This document shows positions 21,633-31,500 of a DNA stretch of 64,000 nucleotides, piece by piece. The number at the start of each line of letters is the position of its first letter. Within the stretch, counting starts at the first letter, position 1. This DNA comes from Saccharomyces mikatae IFO 1815. Taxonomy: Eukaryota > Ascomycota > Saccharomycetes > Saccharomycetales > Saccharomycetaceae. The position numbers and the translations under genes are program-made. The notes beneath the pieces were generated by a model. It was given only the letters and a program-made list of their open reading frames with translations, had not been told where the DNA came from and did no database searches. The DNA is taken from the NCBI RefSeq assembly GCF_947241705.1, contig NC_079259.1, positions 1,302,001 through 1,366,000 on the forward strand. The letters are read 5' to 3'.

Positions 21633-23657
21633 ATGGTCGTAGTGGGTAAGAGTAAAGTGCACAATGTAAGCATGAGTGGGCGAGAGAAAAAATCGTTAAT
21701 TGCTATCCTGTCTACCTGTGCGTTGGTCTTTCTCGTGTTTATAATTGATGCTAAATTTCAACCTGTTTCCATTTTCCCTAAATTCTCAAACGGCAGGGGT
21801 GAAGAAAAGTCTCTTCAATTACTTGATGAAGAAGAGTTTACAAGGCTAGGCTTGACACCTAGGGCGCCAGTAATCGTAAGGGATTTAAAATCTGGGAAGG
21901 AGAGAAAACTGCACGGGAGATTCCTCCATATTACTGACATTCATCCCGATCCTTATTATGTGGAAGGAAGTTCCGTAAATGCTGTTTGTCATGCAGGAAA
22001 ACCCAGCAAGGAGAATGATGTGGCCCCCAAGTTTGGGAAAGCAATGTCTGGATGCGACTCGCCAGTTGTTTTAATGGAAGAAACTTTAAAATGGATTAAA
22101 GAAAATTTGAGAGATAAGATCGATTTTGTCATTTGGACGGGTGATAATGTCAGACATGACAATGACCGGAAGAATCCAAGAACGGAATCGCAAATTTTTG
22201 ATATGAACAACATTGTTGCCGGTAAAATGACGGAGTTATTTAGTGCTGGAAATGAAGAAGATCCGAGAGATTTCGATGTATTTGTTATTCCAAGTCTTGG
22301 AAACAATGATGTTTTCCCACATAATATGTTTTCGTTAGGACCAACTTTACAAACTAGGGAGTATTATAGGATTTGGAAAAACTTTGTTCCACAGCAGCAA
22401 CAAAGAACATTCGACAGAAGCGCTTCGTACTTGACCGAAGTCATTCCAGGGAAGCTTGCTGTTCTATCAATTAACACACTATACCTATTCAAAGCCAACC
22501 CCTTAGTTGACAATTGTAATTCAAAAAAGCAGCCTGGTTATCAACTTTTACTTTGGTTTGGTTATGTGCTAGAAGAATTAAGGAGCAGAGGAATGAAAGT
22601 ATGGTTAAGTGGACATGTGCCTCCAATCCCAAAAAACTTTGATCAATCGTGTTATGATAAGTTTACGCTATGGACTCACGAATACAGAGATATCATCATT
22701 GGAGGATTATATGGTCATATGAACGTTGATCATTTTATTCCGACAGATGGTAAAAAGGCTAGGAAGTCGCTATTAAGAAATTTGAAGCAATATGATCGTA
22801 TCCTAGAGGAAGAAAACACTGGTGGAGAAGAAGATGAAACTGAACTGAACAGAATCTTGGATCACGCTGTAACGGCAAAAGAGGCTTTTTTAATGGGAGC
22901 CAGACCATCTAACAAAGAAATGTACATGGGCACCGTGCGTGAAACGTACTATCGAAAAGTGTGGAACAAACTGCAAAGAGTGAATGCTAGAAATGTTAAG
23001 AGTGAAGAAAAGAAGAAGAGAAAGAAGGACAAAAAAAAGAAAAAGCCACTTACTAGAAAAGAGTTCGTTGAGCGTTATTCTATTGTGAACATTGGTGGCT
23101 CGGTAATTCCAACTTTTAATCCTGCCTTCAGAATTTGGGAATATAATATCAGCGGTATAGTAAATGATTCTGACTTTGCAGTTTCCGGATACAAACCCTG
23201 GGATGGTTTTTTCGAATCGTTGGATAAAGTTATGGAAAATTCCTTATTGGAAGAAGAAATAAATGTCAATGACATTGAACTCGGAGTTAGCGTCAAGAAG
23301 GTCGACCAAAAGAAAAATAAAAAAAAGAAAAATGTCGATAAAACTATCCCGATTGAAATGCCAGACGAGTGCGAACTTGGACCTGCCTATATACCGCAGC
23401 TGTTTACTCCAACACGTTTTGTTCAATTTTATGCAGATTTGGAAAAAATCAATCAAGAACTACATAGTTCATTTGGGAAACCTAAAGATGTCTTTAGATA
23501 TCAGGTAGAATATACTTCGGATGAGAAGCCATATTCAATGGATTCGCTAACAGTTGGAAGTTATTTGGAACTAGCAGGTAAGTTATATGAGGACAAACCT
23601 ACATGGGAAAAATTTGTTGAATTGTCATTTGTATCTTCTGGATATAAAGATGATTAA
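21633..23657 (+). CDS. PPN1: Ppn1, vacuolar endopolyphosphatase
   Basis: Membrane-anchored polyphosphatase of the vacuole that cleaves long polyphosphate. 674 aa, the S. cerevisiae length. A short cytosolic N-terminus is followed by one transmembrane segment at about residues 21-39, making it type II. The calcineurin-like metallophosphoesterase core shows D102-x-H104 in HITDIH, GDNVRHD at 170-176, GNND at 223-226, a GHVPP motif and GHMNVDH. A strongly basic insert (KKKRKKDKKKKK) lies near residue 460. From knowledge of the family, Ppn1 is matured by vacuolar proteolysis. An upstream alternative start is unlikely. Convergent with the broken TSA2. Confidence 0.97.
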   Translation: MVVVGKSKVHNVSMSGREKKSLIAILSTCALVFLVFIIDAKFQPVSIFPKFSNGRGEEKSLQLLDEEEFTRLGLTPRAPVIVRDLKSGKERKLHGRFLHITDIHPDPYYVEGSSVNAVCHAGKPSKENDVAPKFGKAMSGCDSPVVLMEETLKWIKENLRDKIDFVIWTGDNVRHDNDRKNPRTESQIFDMNNIVAGKMTELFSAGNEEDPRDFDVFVIPSLGNNDVFPHNMFSLGPTLQTREYYRIWKNFVPQQQQRTFDRSASYLTEVIPGKLAVLSINTLYLFKANPLVDNCNSKKQPGYQLLLWFGYVLEELRSRGMKVWLSGHVPPIPKNFDQSCYDKFTLWTHEYRDIIIGGLYGHMNVDHFIPTDGKKARKSLLRNLKQYDRILEEENTGGEEDETELNRILDHAVTAKEAFLMGARPSNKEMYMGTVRETYYRKVWNKLQRVNARNVKSEEKKKRKKDKKKKKPLTRKEFVERYSIVNIGGSVIPTFNPAFRIWEYNISGIVNDSDFAVSGYKPWDGFFESLDKVMENSLLEEEINVNDIELGVSVKKVDQKKNKKKKNVDKTIPIEMPDECELGPAYIPQLFTPTRFVQFYADLEKINQELHSSFGKPKDVFRYQVEYTSDEKPYSMDSLTVGSYLELAGKLYEDKPTWEKFVELSFVSSGYKDD

Positions 23658-23825
23658 ACGGATAACATAGATAAAACGGGTATTCATATTCCATTGCAGT
23701 ATTTTCTCTTTGTTTTAAAACTCTTTTAAATTACTTTCAAGAAATAAAAAATATACTTTCTTATCGTATATAGATGAACGCAAGGTTACTATTTAATGGG
23801 CCCTAGATTTCTTGTTCAAAACTAA

Positions 23826-24414
23826 CTAATTGTTAGCACTTTTGAAGTACTCCTTAGAATCTCTAACTTCAGGTTGGTGGCGGCACCTGGTGTCCAGTTA
23901 CATGGTTAGACTATGCCGTTTTTGTTAGTCCACTGGAAGCCTTCGACCAGCCTGAACGCTTCGTTGACGTTCCTACCACGGACAAATCATTAATGGTGAT
24001 GTGTCTAATGAAACCCTTTGGATCGATGATGAATAAACCTCTTAATGCGATCTCTTCTTCTTCAATCAAGTCGCCGTAGTTTCGAGATAAGGTGTGGTTT
24101 GTATCAGCCAACAAAGGAACCTTAACTGGACCCAGTCCACCATCTTTTCTGGAGAGGTTTAGTTCATGCCAAGAAGGAATTTTCGAAATCAGTAGAGACA
24201 AATAAAACTTGAGCACCCTGATCTTCGAATTTCTTGGCGGCATCGGAAAATGCAACAATTTCAGTAGGACAGACAAATGAAAAAGCCAATGGAACAAATG
24301 CTATGACAACATACTTACCTTTGTATTTTTCCAATGAGAAATTTCCTCGAAGACACCATCGACAACAGCGGTTTTCTTGAAAGCTGGAGCTCATTTTTGA
24401 ACTTGTGTTACCAT
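23826..24414 (-). pseudogene. TSA2: Broken TSA2, 2-Cys thioredoxin peroxidase
   Basis: Remnant of the cytosolic 2-Cys peroxiredoxin Tsa2 (196 aa in S. cerevisiae), in its expected place between PPN1 and GUK1. The ATG (24414-24412) and final stop (23828-23826) are still recognisable. Identity is clear from [20 protein letters not shown] with the peroxidatic Cys, [43 protein letters not shown] with the resolving Cys, and KEYFKSANN. The frame is broken several times: TGA at codon 8 (normally Gln); a 2-nt gain after EEIS; a Trp-to-TGA change with a nearby 1-nt gain before the RKDGG block; a 1-nt loss in SVGRN; a TAA in place of Leu before PCNW; and a further indel before the tail. So many lesions exclude a sequencing slip or programmed shift. 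The close paralogue TSA1 elsewhere would keep the activity. Confidence 0.93.
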
Positions 24415-25033
24415 ATTTGATTTTTTGTATGTCCTTTTTATGGAGTAAATATAACCTTGAGAACAAATAGTGATATTTTACCCTCTATTCAAAACTACTA
24501 GGATATCCTTGAGTTATTTCATTTAAAGTGAAAAGTAATTGAAAATTGATTAAATATATTCCCACCATGCTATAGTCTCAAATATATTGGGCTGAATCTC
24601 CTTGATAATCGGTTCTCGGTTGCTCAGCTAATAACGCATTTACAGAAGTGTAAGAGAAAGGAGGGTCTCGCCTAATCCCATACAATGCTATTTTATAAGA
24701 TGAAGCCAGCCATTCAAACATTCTAGCTGTAGGATGTTTGAACTTGAAGGGTGCACATAGTTGAGCACTTACCTACTATCTTTTCGTTTGGATCTTATTG
24801 GCCGATTTAACTACTGGCGTCGTAGCCTTGCTTGACATTAGTCATAATTGAAACTTGCCACCAAATTTCCAGGGAAGATTCTAGCAGTGCCGGTTCTTAA
24901 TGATAAAGAATTGACGATTTCCAGGCATTTTGCGAATTTTCGTATTGTTATTTGAAAGCCAGACTTTCAATTATTCTATGTGGTACTACTATCTTACTAA
25001 GTATATATATAGTAATGTCTATATAGAGTTATA
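24415..25033. other. Region between broken TSA2 and GUK1
   Basis: 619 bp, formerly the TSA2 promoter plus the GUK1 3' end, both genes reading leftward. I see no gene, RNA or repeat. TATATATAG at about 25003-25012 lies close to the GUK1 stop. Confidence 0.4.
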
Positions 25034-25597
25034 TCATTTTTCGGCAAAGATGAAGTCTTTCAATTCCTTATAGGCTTTGTCCAAATCATCATTGACAATA
25101 ATTTTGTCATGAGCGCCTGTCTCGGCGTATGCCAATTCAGCTTGAGCAGCGCTTAATCTCTTGGCGACGGATTCTTCGGTTTCTGTGCCTCTACCTTCTA
25201 ATCTTCTTTTCAAATCTTCGACAGATGGTGGTGCGATAAATAAAAATCTAGCATTCAACTCTGGAATTGCCTTGACAGACTTGACACCCTGCATATCGAT
25301 ATCCAGGATACAAGTCTTTCCCGATTTACTGACTTGTTTGACGGAAGCGACAGTGCTACCGTAGTAGTTGCCAGAAAATTGGGCCCATTCGATGAATTCA
25401 TTATTCTTAATCATAGCTTTGAATTCATCCACAGAAACAAAATTGTAGTCCTTACCGTTTACTTCACCAGCTCTGGGGGCCCTTGTGGTGGATGAAACAC
25501 TAAACCCAAAGGAATCTGGATATTCGGCAAACAGTTTCTTCAACAGGGTAGACTTACCTGTACCACTTGGGCCTGAAATTACTATAGGACGGGACAT
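25034..25597 (-). CDS. GUK1: Guk1, guanylate kinase
   Basis: Essential kinase converting GMP + ATP to GDP + ADP in the cytosol. 187 aa, the S. cerevisiae length, from the ATG at 25597-25595; a GTG one codon upstream is not a credible start. The P-loop GPSGTGKS is at residues 9-16. The GMP-binding region has the STTRAPRAGEVNGKDYNF block with conserved Arg and Tyr, followed by EWAQFSGNYYG. The LDIDMQGVK motif and the RLEGRGTETEES lid follow. Near-complete conservation fits an essential gene. It is tandem with TSA2 and divergent from NHX1. Confidence 0.98.
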   Translation of the reverse strand: MSRPIVISGPSGTGKSTLLKKLFAEYPDSFGFSVSSTTRAPRAGEVNGKDYNFVSVDEFKAMIKNNEFIEWAQFSGNYYGSTVASVKQVSKSGKTCILDIDMQGVKSVKAIPELNARFLFIAPPSVEDLKRRLEGRGTETEESVAKRLSAAQAELAYAETGAHDKIIVNDDLDKAYKELKDFIFAEK

Positions 25598-26223
25598 CAC
25601 AAAATGGTTGTTAATCTATCTGAGGTAAGCAGAAATTTCAACTGGCTGGAAGGTGTTATTGTATCTGTTTATGTTAAATGCATTTTTTTTTTCACGAGTT
25701 TTCAAGTTTTTTTCAAGAATTTGAAATGCTCGGATCAGTAGGACGCTAGTAACATCTAGCGTCGCAAGAAAGAAGCGTTACATATACTTTCAACAGCGGT
25801 ATATCTTAATCGATGTTAATGAAGCTGCGGAAGCTTGTCGTTTTTTGGAGATTGCAATCTTGTAAGCACATTTTATATCTACGGGCGTTTATATAGAAAT
25901 TGCAAAATTTGCTACCCATTAGAATTCATAGAGTTTTAAGTAAGTTGTTTCAATGAAGTCTACTCCAAATATACACCCTATGTATCAATTTTGCCAAAGG
26001 GGCTTTGAAAGGTGATAAATCTTATAGTTCAAGTGGCAGCAGATACTGCATAAGCAACGTATAATCATTATCTACGGTTTGTATTTTTCCTATTCTGCAG
26101 GTTTTTCACTGCGCTAAGTAAAGGGCAACCGAAATTGTTATACAGATGCAGATAATAAGCATAAAATGCGAACAATGACATTGAAAGGTTAATCATTATT
26201 GCAAGTACATATCATATGAAAAG
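25598..26223. promoter_or_regulatory. Divergent promoter GUK1 / NHX1
   Basis: 626 bp with T-rich tracts near 25683-25692 on the GUK1 side. No gene is supported; the dubious S. cerevisiae ORF in this area has no convincing counterpart. I can name no factor site with confidence. Confidence 0.4.
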
Positions 26224-28122
26224 ATGCTATCCAAGGTGCTGTTAAATATAGCATTTAAGGTGCTGTTAACTACCGCCAAGAACATCGCCGATTCTGACGA
26301 TGATGATGAACATCTACCTTCTCCAGATCTCCCCGGTAGTGATGACCCTATAACGGGTGATCCTGAAATAGGACCAAACCCTGTTACAGAGGAAATGTTT
26401 TCTTCATGGGCATTGTTCATCATGTTGCTCCTATTAATTTCTGCATTATGGTCTAGTTATTATTTAACTCAAAAGCGTATAAGAGCAGTGCATGAAACTG
26501 TGCTTTCTATTTTCTATGGTATGGTTATTGGTTTGATAATAAGAATGTCCCCGGGGCATTATATTCAAGATACAGTAACATTCAATTCATCCTACTTCTT
26601 TAATGTTCTGTTGCCGCCTATCATTTTAAATAGTGGGTATGAACTGAATCAAGTGAACTTTTTCAATAATATGGTATCTATCTTGATATTTGCTATACCG
26701 GGCACTTTCATATCTGCTGTGGTTATCGGCATCATACTGTATATCTGGACCTTCTTAGGTTTAGAAAGTATTGATATCTCATTTGCTGATGCAATGTCTG
26801 TCGGTGCTACTTTATCAGCAACTGATCCAGTTACAATTCTTTCGATTTTCAATGCCTATAAGGTAGATCCTAAGCTTTACACAATTATTTTTGGCGAGTC
26901 TCTGTTAAATGATGCTATTTCTATTGTCATGTTTGAGACTTGTCAAAAATTTCATGGTCAACCTGCAACATTTTCGTCGGTTTTCGAGGGGGCAGGACTC
27001 TTTATGATGACTTTCTCCATCTCACTGTTGATAGGTGTTCTCATAGGGATTCTTGTGGCGCTTTTATTGAAGCACACTCACATAAGACGCTATCCTCAAA
27101 TTGAGAGTTGTTTGATCTTGCTGATTGCATATGAATCCTATTTCTTTTCTAACGGTTGCCACATGTCTGGTATCGTTTCCTTGTTGTTTTGTGGTATTAC
27201 TTTGAAACATTACGCATATTACAACATGTCAAGAAGATCACAAATTACCATTAAGTATATTTTCCAATTGCTAGCAAGATTATCAGAGAATTTCATTTTT
27301 ATTTATCTAGGTTTAGAACTTTTCACTGAAGTAGAACTAGTCTATAAACCTTTATTAATTATTGTCGCTGCTATTTCTATATGTGTTGCTCGTTGGTGTG
27401 CTGTGTTTCCGTTGTCCCAGTTTGTTAATTGGATATATAGGGTGAAAACAATCAGATCTATGAGTGGAATAACCGGGGAAAACATATCTGTTCCTGATGA
27501 GATACCCTACAATTATCAAATGATGACATTTTGGGCAGGTTTACGTGGTGCTGTTGGTGTCGCTTTAGCTTTAGGAATTCAAGGTGAGTATAAGTTTACT
27601 TTGTTGGCTACAGTCCTTGTCGTTGTTGTTTTAACAGTTATCATTTTTGGAGGGACCACTGCGGGAATGCTAGAAGTTTTAAATATCAAAACAGGCTGCA
27701 TAAGTGAGGAAGATACATCCGATGACGAGTTTGATATAGAAGCTCCAAGGGCAATAAATTTGATTAGTGGTCGTTCCATGCAGACAGATTTGGGGCCATA
27801 CTCTGATAACAATTCACCAGATATTTCAATCGATCAATTAGCAGTCACAAGCAACAAAAATATCCCTGACATCTCATCCACAGTTGGTGGTAATACTTTT
27901 GGAGACCTCAATGACACTGAGAACACTAGCCCAAACCCGGAAAGACCTTCTATTGACAAGCGCAATTTAAGAGACAAACTGGGCACGATCTTCAACTCTG
28001 ACTCACAGTGGTTCCAAAATTTTGATGAACAAGTATTGAAGCCTGTGTTCTTAGACAACGTATCGCCGTCACAAGATTCGGCCACTCAGTCACCCTCCGA
28101 TTTCTCTTCCCAAAATCGCTAG
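26224..28122 (+). CDS. NHX1: Nhx1, endosomal Na+(K+)/H+ exchanger
   Basis: Late-endosomal/prevacuolar cation-proton exchanger (CPA1/NHE family) that sets luminal pH and supports vacuolar trafficking and salt tolerance. 632 aa (633 in S. cerevisiae). It has a short N-terminal hydrophobic segment, an acidic loop, then about 12 membrane segments from residue 62. Signature residues are present: FFNVLLPPI at 125-133 (the amiloride-site motif), Asp201 in SATDPVT, and Glu225 and Asp230 in FGESLLND, all needed for transport in S. cerevisiae. The AGLRGAVGVALA stretch follows. The C-terminal tail is acidic and serine rich. Confidence 0.98.
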   Translation: MLSKVLLNIAFKVLLTTAKNIADSDDDDEHLPSPDLPGSDDPITGDPEIGPNPVTEEMFSSWALFIMLLLLISALWSSYYLTQKRIRAVHETVLSIFYGMVIGLIIRMSPGHYIQDTVTFNSSYFFNVLLPPIILNSGYELNQVNFFNNMVSILIFAIPGTFISAVVIGIILYIWTFLGLESIDISFADAMSVGATLSATDPVTILSIFNAYKVDPKLYTIIFGESLLNDAISIVMFETCQKFHGQPATFSSVFEGAGLFMMTFSISLLIGVLIGILVALLLKHTHIRRYPQIESCLILLIAYESYFFSNGCHMSGIVSLLFCGITLKHYAYYNMSRRSQITIKYIFQLLARLSENFIFIYLGLELFTEVELVYKPLLIIVAAISICVARWCAVFPLSQFVNWIYRVKTIRSMSGITGENISVPDEIPYNYQMMTFWAGLRGAVGVALALGIQGEYKFTLLATVLVVVVLTVIIFGGTTAGMLEVLNIKTGCISEEDTSDDEFDIEAPRAINLISGRSMQTDLGPYSDNNSPDISIDQLAVTSNKNIPDISSTVGGNTFGDLNDTENTSPNPERPSIDKRNLRDKLGTIFNSDSQWFQNFDEQVLKPVFLDNVSPSQDSATQSPSDFSSQNR

Positions 28123-28537
28123 TCTATGAAGCGTATGATTTTTTTGTTTCTACTATAAATATATTAATTAAGTATTCATACATCTCTTTACCCTTTCCTA
28201 AATCCTTCTGCAGCTTGATTTGTCCCAAATATTGTGCTGTGATCGGCAAATGAACACGTACCTTTATAGGTTCATTTTGTATTAGTATCTTGCGAAGCTA
28301 TTACCCGACTGCGAATCGCTTCTAATTTTGCCGCTTTGTGATAATGAGGAATTTCAGCTACGTTATAATGACCAGATACTGAATCACCGTAACTTAAGAG
28401 GGCAAAAGGAAAAAGGTAAAACGTTAGCATATAACCAAATATTTCAGCTATTGAATACATATAGCTATTATTATTATTGGTGAGAAAACAGTGCATTTTT
28501 AGTTTGCTTTTTTGTCTTTCATTGAAGATTTATACTT
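28123..28537. other. NHX1 3' end and TOM1 promoter
   Basis: 415 bp between two rightward genes. TA-rich NHX1 3' sequence (ATATATTAATTAAG) is followed by the TOM1 upstream region. No ORF or RNA was recognised. Confidence 0.4.
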
Positions 28538-31500
28538 ATGGTACTTTTTACTCGGTGTGAAAAGGCAAGAAAGGAGAAACTCGCTGCTAATTATAAGCCG
28601 TTAGTCGATTATTTGATTGGCTGTGATATTTCTACCTTTTTAGAAAGAATTGAGACAATCCAAGAATGGGACCGGTCAAGAGATGACCTTTATGTTTGGA
28701 TTCCCATTCTAGACAGAATGGATGAACTCCTCTTAAAAGTGGCAGAGAAATATAATTACAAAAAAGATCCTAAAAGGGAATGTGAAGTTAAACTAGTGGA
28801 AATGGAGGAACATGACGTTGTTTTTTGTCTGAAAATGCTAAAGTTTACTCGTCGACTACTTTTAAACACAGAGAACAGATTTGTTTACTCTTCTGGTGAT
28901 GTTTTAATGCATTTACTAAATTGTCCGAATTTTAAAATAAAATTAGCGGTCATGAGAATTTTAGCCATCTTAGGAGAAAGATTTGTAATCGCAAGAGAGA
29001 AAATAGTAGCACATAATATATTCGGAGATCACAACCTCAGGAAAAAGACTCTTAAATTAGCTTTGTCTTTATCATCTTCTGTCATGGATGAAGACGGAGA
29101 ACATTTCTCTCTTGTAGATTTGTATTTTGATAAAAAGAAAGTTCCTCAAAAATGGAGAAAATTAAGATTTACACACTATACTTCAATTGGCATTAAAAAG
29201 TCAAGTCAGCAGAAAAATAATACTAATGAAGCTCAAACGTCGATTAAGAAAGTTACCATGACAACCCAAGAGTTATGTGATCACTCACTGCAGCAGATAT
29301 TTGACAAAGGTATGGCTCTTTTGCCATCTGAAAGTTGGTTTGATTTCTCAGTAAAAGCCTCAGTGGCGAAGGCTTTCAGTGATGATTCAAGTGAAAATAT
29401 CGATTTGAGAAATATAATTATTGAAACAAAGTTAAATGCCATTGCATTTATTAACACAATTTTCTCACCTCCTCAAGTAAGTTCGAAATTATTTGAACTT
29501 GACCCTTATGCTTTTAATAGTCTAACAGACTTAATATCTTTGTCCGAAACTAAAATACCAAAAGAGCTAAGAACAGATGCTCTGTTCACATTAGAATGTA
29601 TATCCCTGAAACATGTCTGGTGTTCGGATATTATTAGAAATCTTGGTGGTAACATATCGCATGGTTTGTTGTTTCAGATTCTTCGTTACATTGCCAAAAC
29701 ATTGAGAGAAGCAACAGATGAAGTTGATGAAGAGTATAATGTGAGGTTTTTTTACTTGATATCAAATTTAGCTGACGTTAAACCTTTACATGAATCTCTT
29801 TTTGCTGCCGGTTTAATTCCTACATTATTAGAAATTGTATCCATCAGAAATTGTCCGTATAAGCGTACATTGGCCTCTGCGACTCATCTTTTAGAAACAT
29901 TTATCGATAATAGTGAGACTACCACTGAATTTATCGAAAATGATGGTTTTACTATGTTGATCACTTCAGTGTCCAATGAGATCGATTTTACACTGGAGCA
30001 TCCAGAGACATGGAACCCCCCTAAACATTCTGTGGTGTATTACTCAATCTCTTTCAGAGAGTTGGCATATATTAGAAGTTTGTTAAAACTTGTTCTCAAG
30101 CTATTGAGCACAGATTCAGGAGACAGGATTAGAAATCTGATAGATTCACCAATACTTGTTTCATTAAAGAAAATTCTAGAGAATAAATCTGTATTTGGTT
30201 TAACACTAATAACTTACACTCTCGATGTAGTTCAAAAAGTAATAAATAGTGAGCCAACTATTTATCCTGTTCTCGTTGAAGCGGGACTTATTCCTTATAT
30301 TATCGATAATTTTTCAAGATTACTTGGCCCCTCTGCTGAGTTATTAAGCTTACTTCCAGATGTGATTTCTGCCATATGCCTTAATTCAGAAGGTCTAAAA
30401 CAAGTCAAAGAAAGGGGCCTCATAAAGAATTTATTTGATTTCTTGCTTGATGCTGACCACGCGCGTATATTAACTGGTGGGGATCGTTCCACCGAATACG
30501 GTACTGACATTGATGAATTAGCAAGACACTATCCAGACTTAAAGGCAAATATTGTCGAGGCTTTGTGTGACGTCATCAGGAAAATGCCAAGTGCTTATAA
30601 AGATGAAAGAGAATTTCTTTTTACTTCACCAGAAGACAAAAAGTTTTTCTTTCATAGTAAAAACGAGAAACCACTCGCTGATAAAGAGGAGCATGAACCC
30701 GCTTATTGGGAATTATTGGATAAGGGTACTATGCTGGATACTTTTACTAGCGTTTTATTTGGTATGTCTTTGGGAAATGGTTCTTTCTCACAGGTTCCAC
30801 AACATCTAGAAGCGAAAGATTTTCTGGATATAATATTCATGGAAAATCCGCCTTATGAATACTTCACCTCTGTAGCAATCTCAAATGTTACCGAGGTTCT
30901 CCAGTATTTGGATGAGAAGTATGAAGACTATGCCTTTATGGACGTTATGAAAACTTTAAATAATCAATTAGAGGACCTGACTATATTTTTGAATAGTCCG
31001 AATGATACGAGCTTTTTCCTGACAGAAGATGGTGAAAATTCGGTGCGTTTATGCCATTCAAAGCTTTGCCGACTCGCCGCTATTTTAAACATTGTTACTA
31101 ATGTTTACATTGATCTCACAACCCTCTCATGTAAGAGAATTATGCAAATCTATGATTATTTCGACAAAAAGGGATTTTCTTTAATCAAGAACTTAAAATT
31201 ACTGTTCCAGAAATGTGCATTGGAGGAAATGTACATACGTCAACATATGCCTGATTCTGTTATAATGGAAACCATGCCGTTGCCTATAGTAGATGTTTCT
31301 GGGGATGGACCGCCACTTCAAATTTATGTTGATGACCCAAAAAAAGGTGACCAAAAGGGAAAAACTACCAGTATAAAAACAAGAAACTCTCTTCAAGTAA
31401 GAACAATACTGTATACTTTGCAATCGAACACTGCAATTATATTCCGTTGCTTTTTAAGGTTAAGCCATTCTAGAAGTATGGATCTAGAACATAAAGATCT

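Noticed and set aside
23826-24414. Programmed frameshifting, readthrough or an intron as explanation for the TSA2 interruptions
   Set aside because: There are several unrelated stops and indels of mixed size, and no splice or branch signals or slippery site fits them all.
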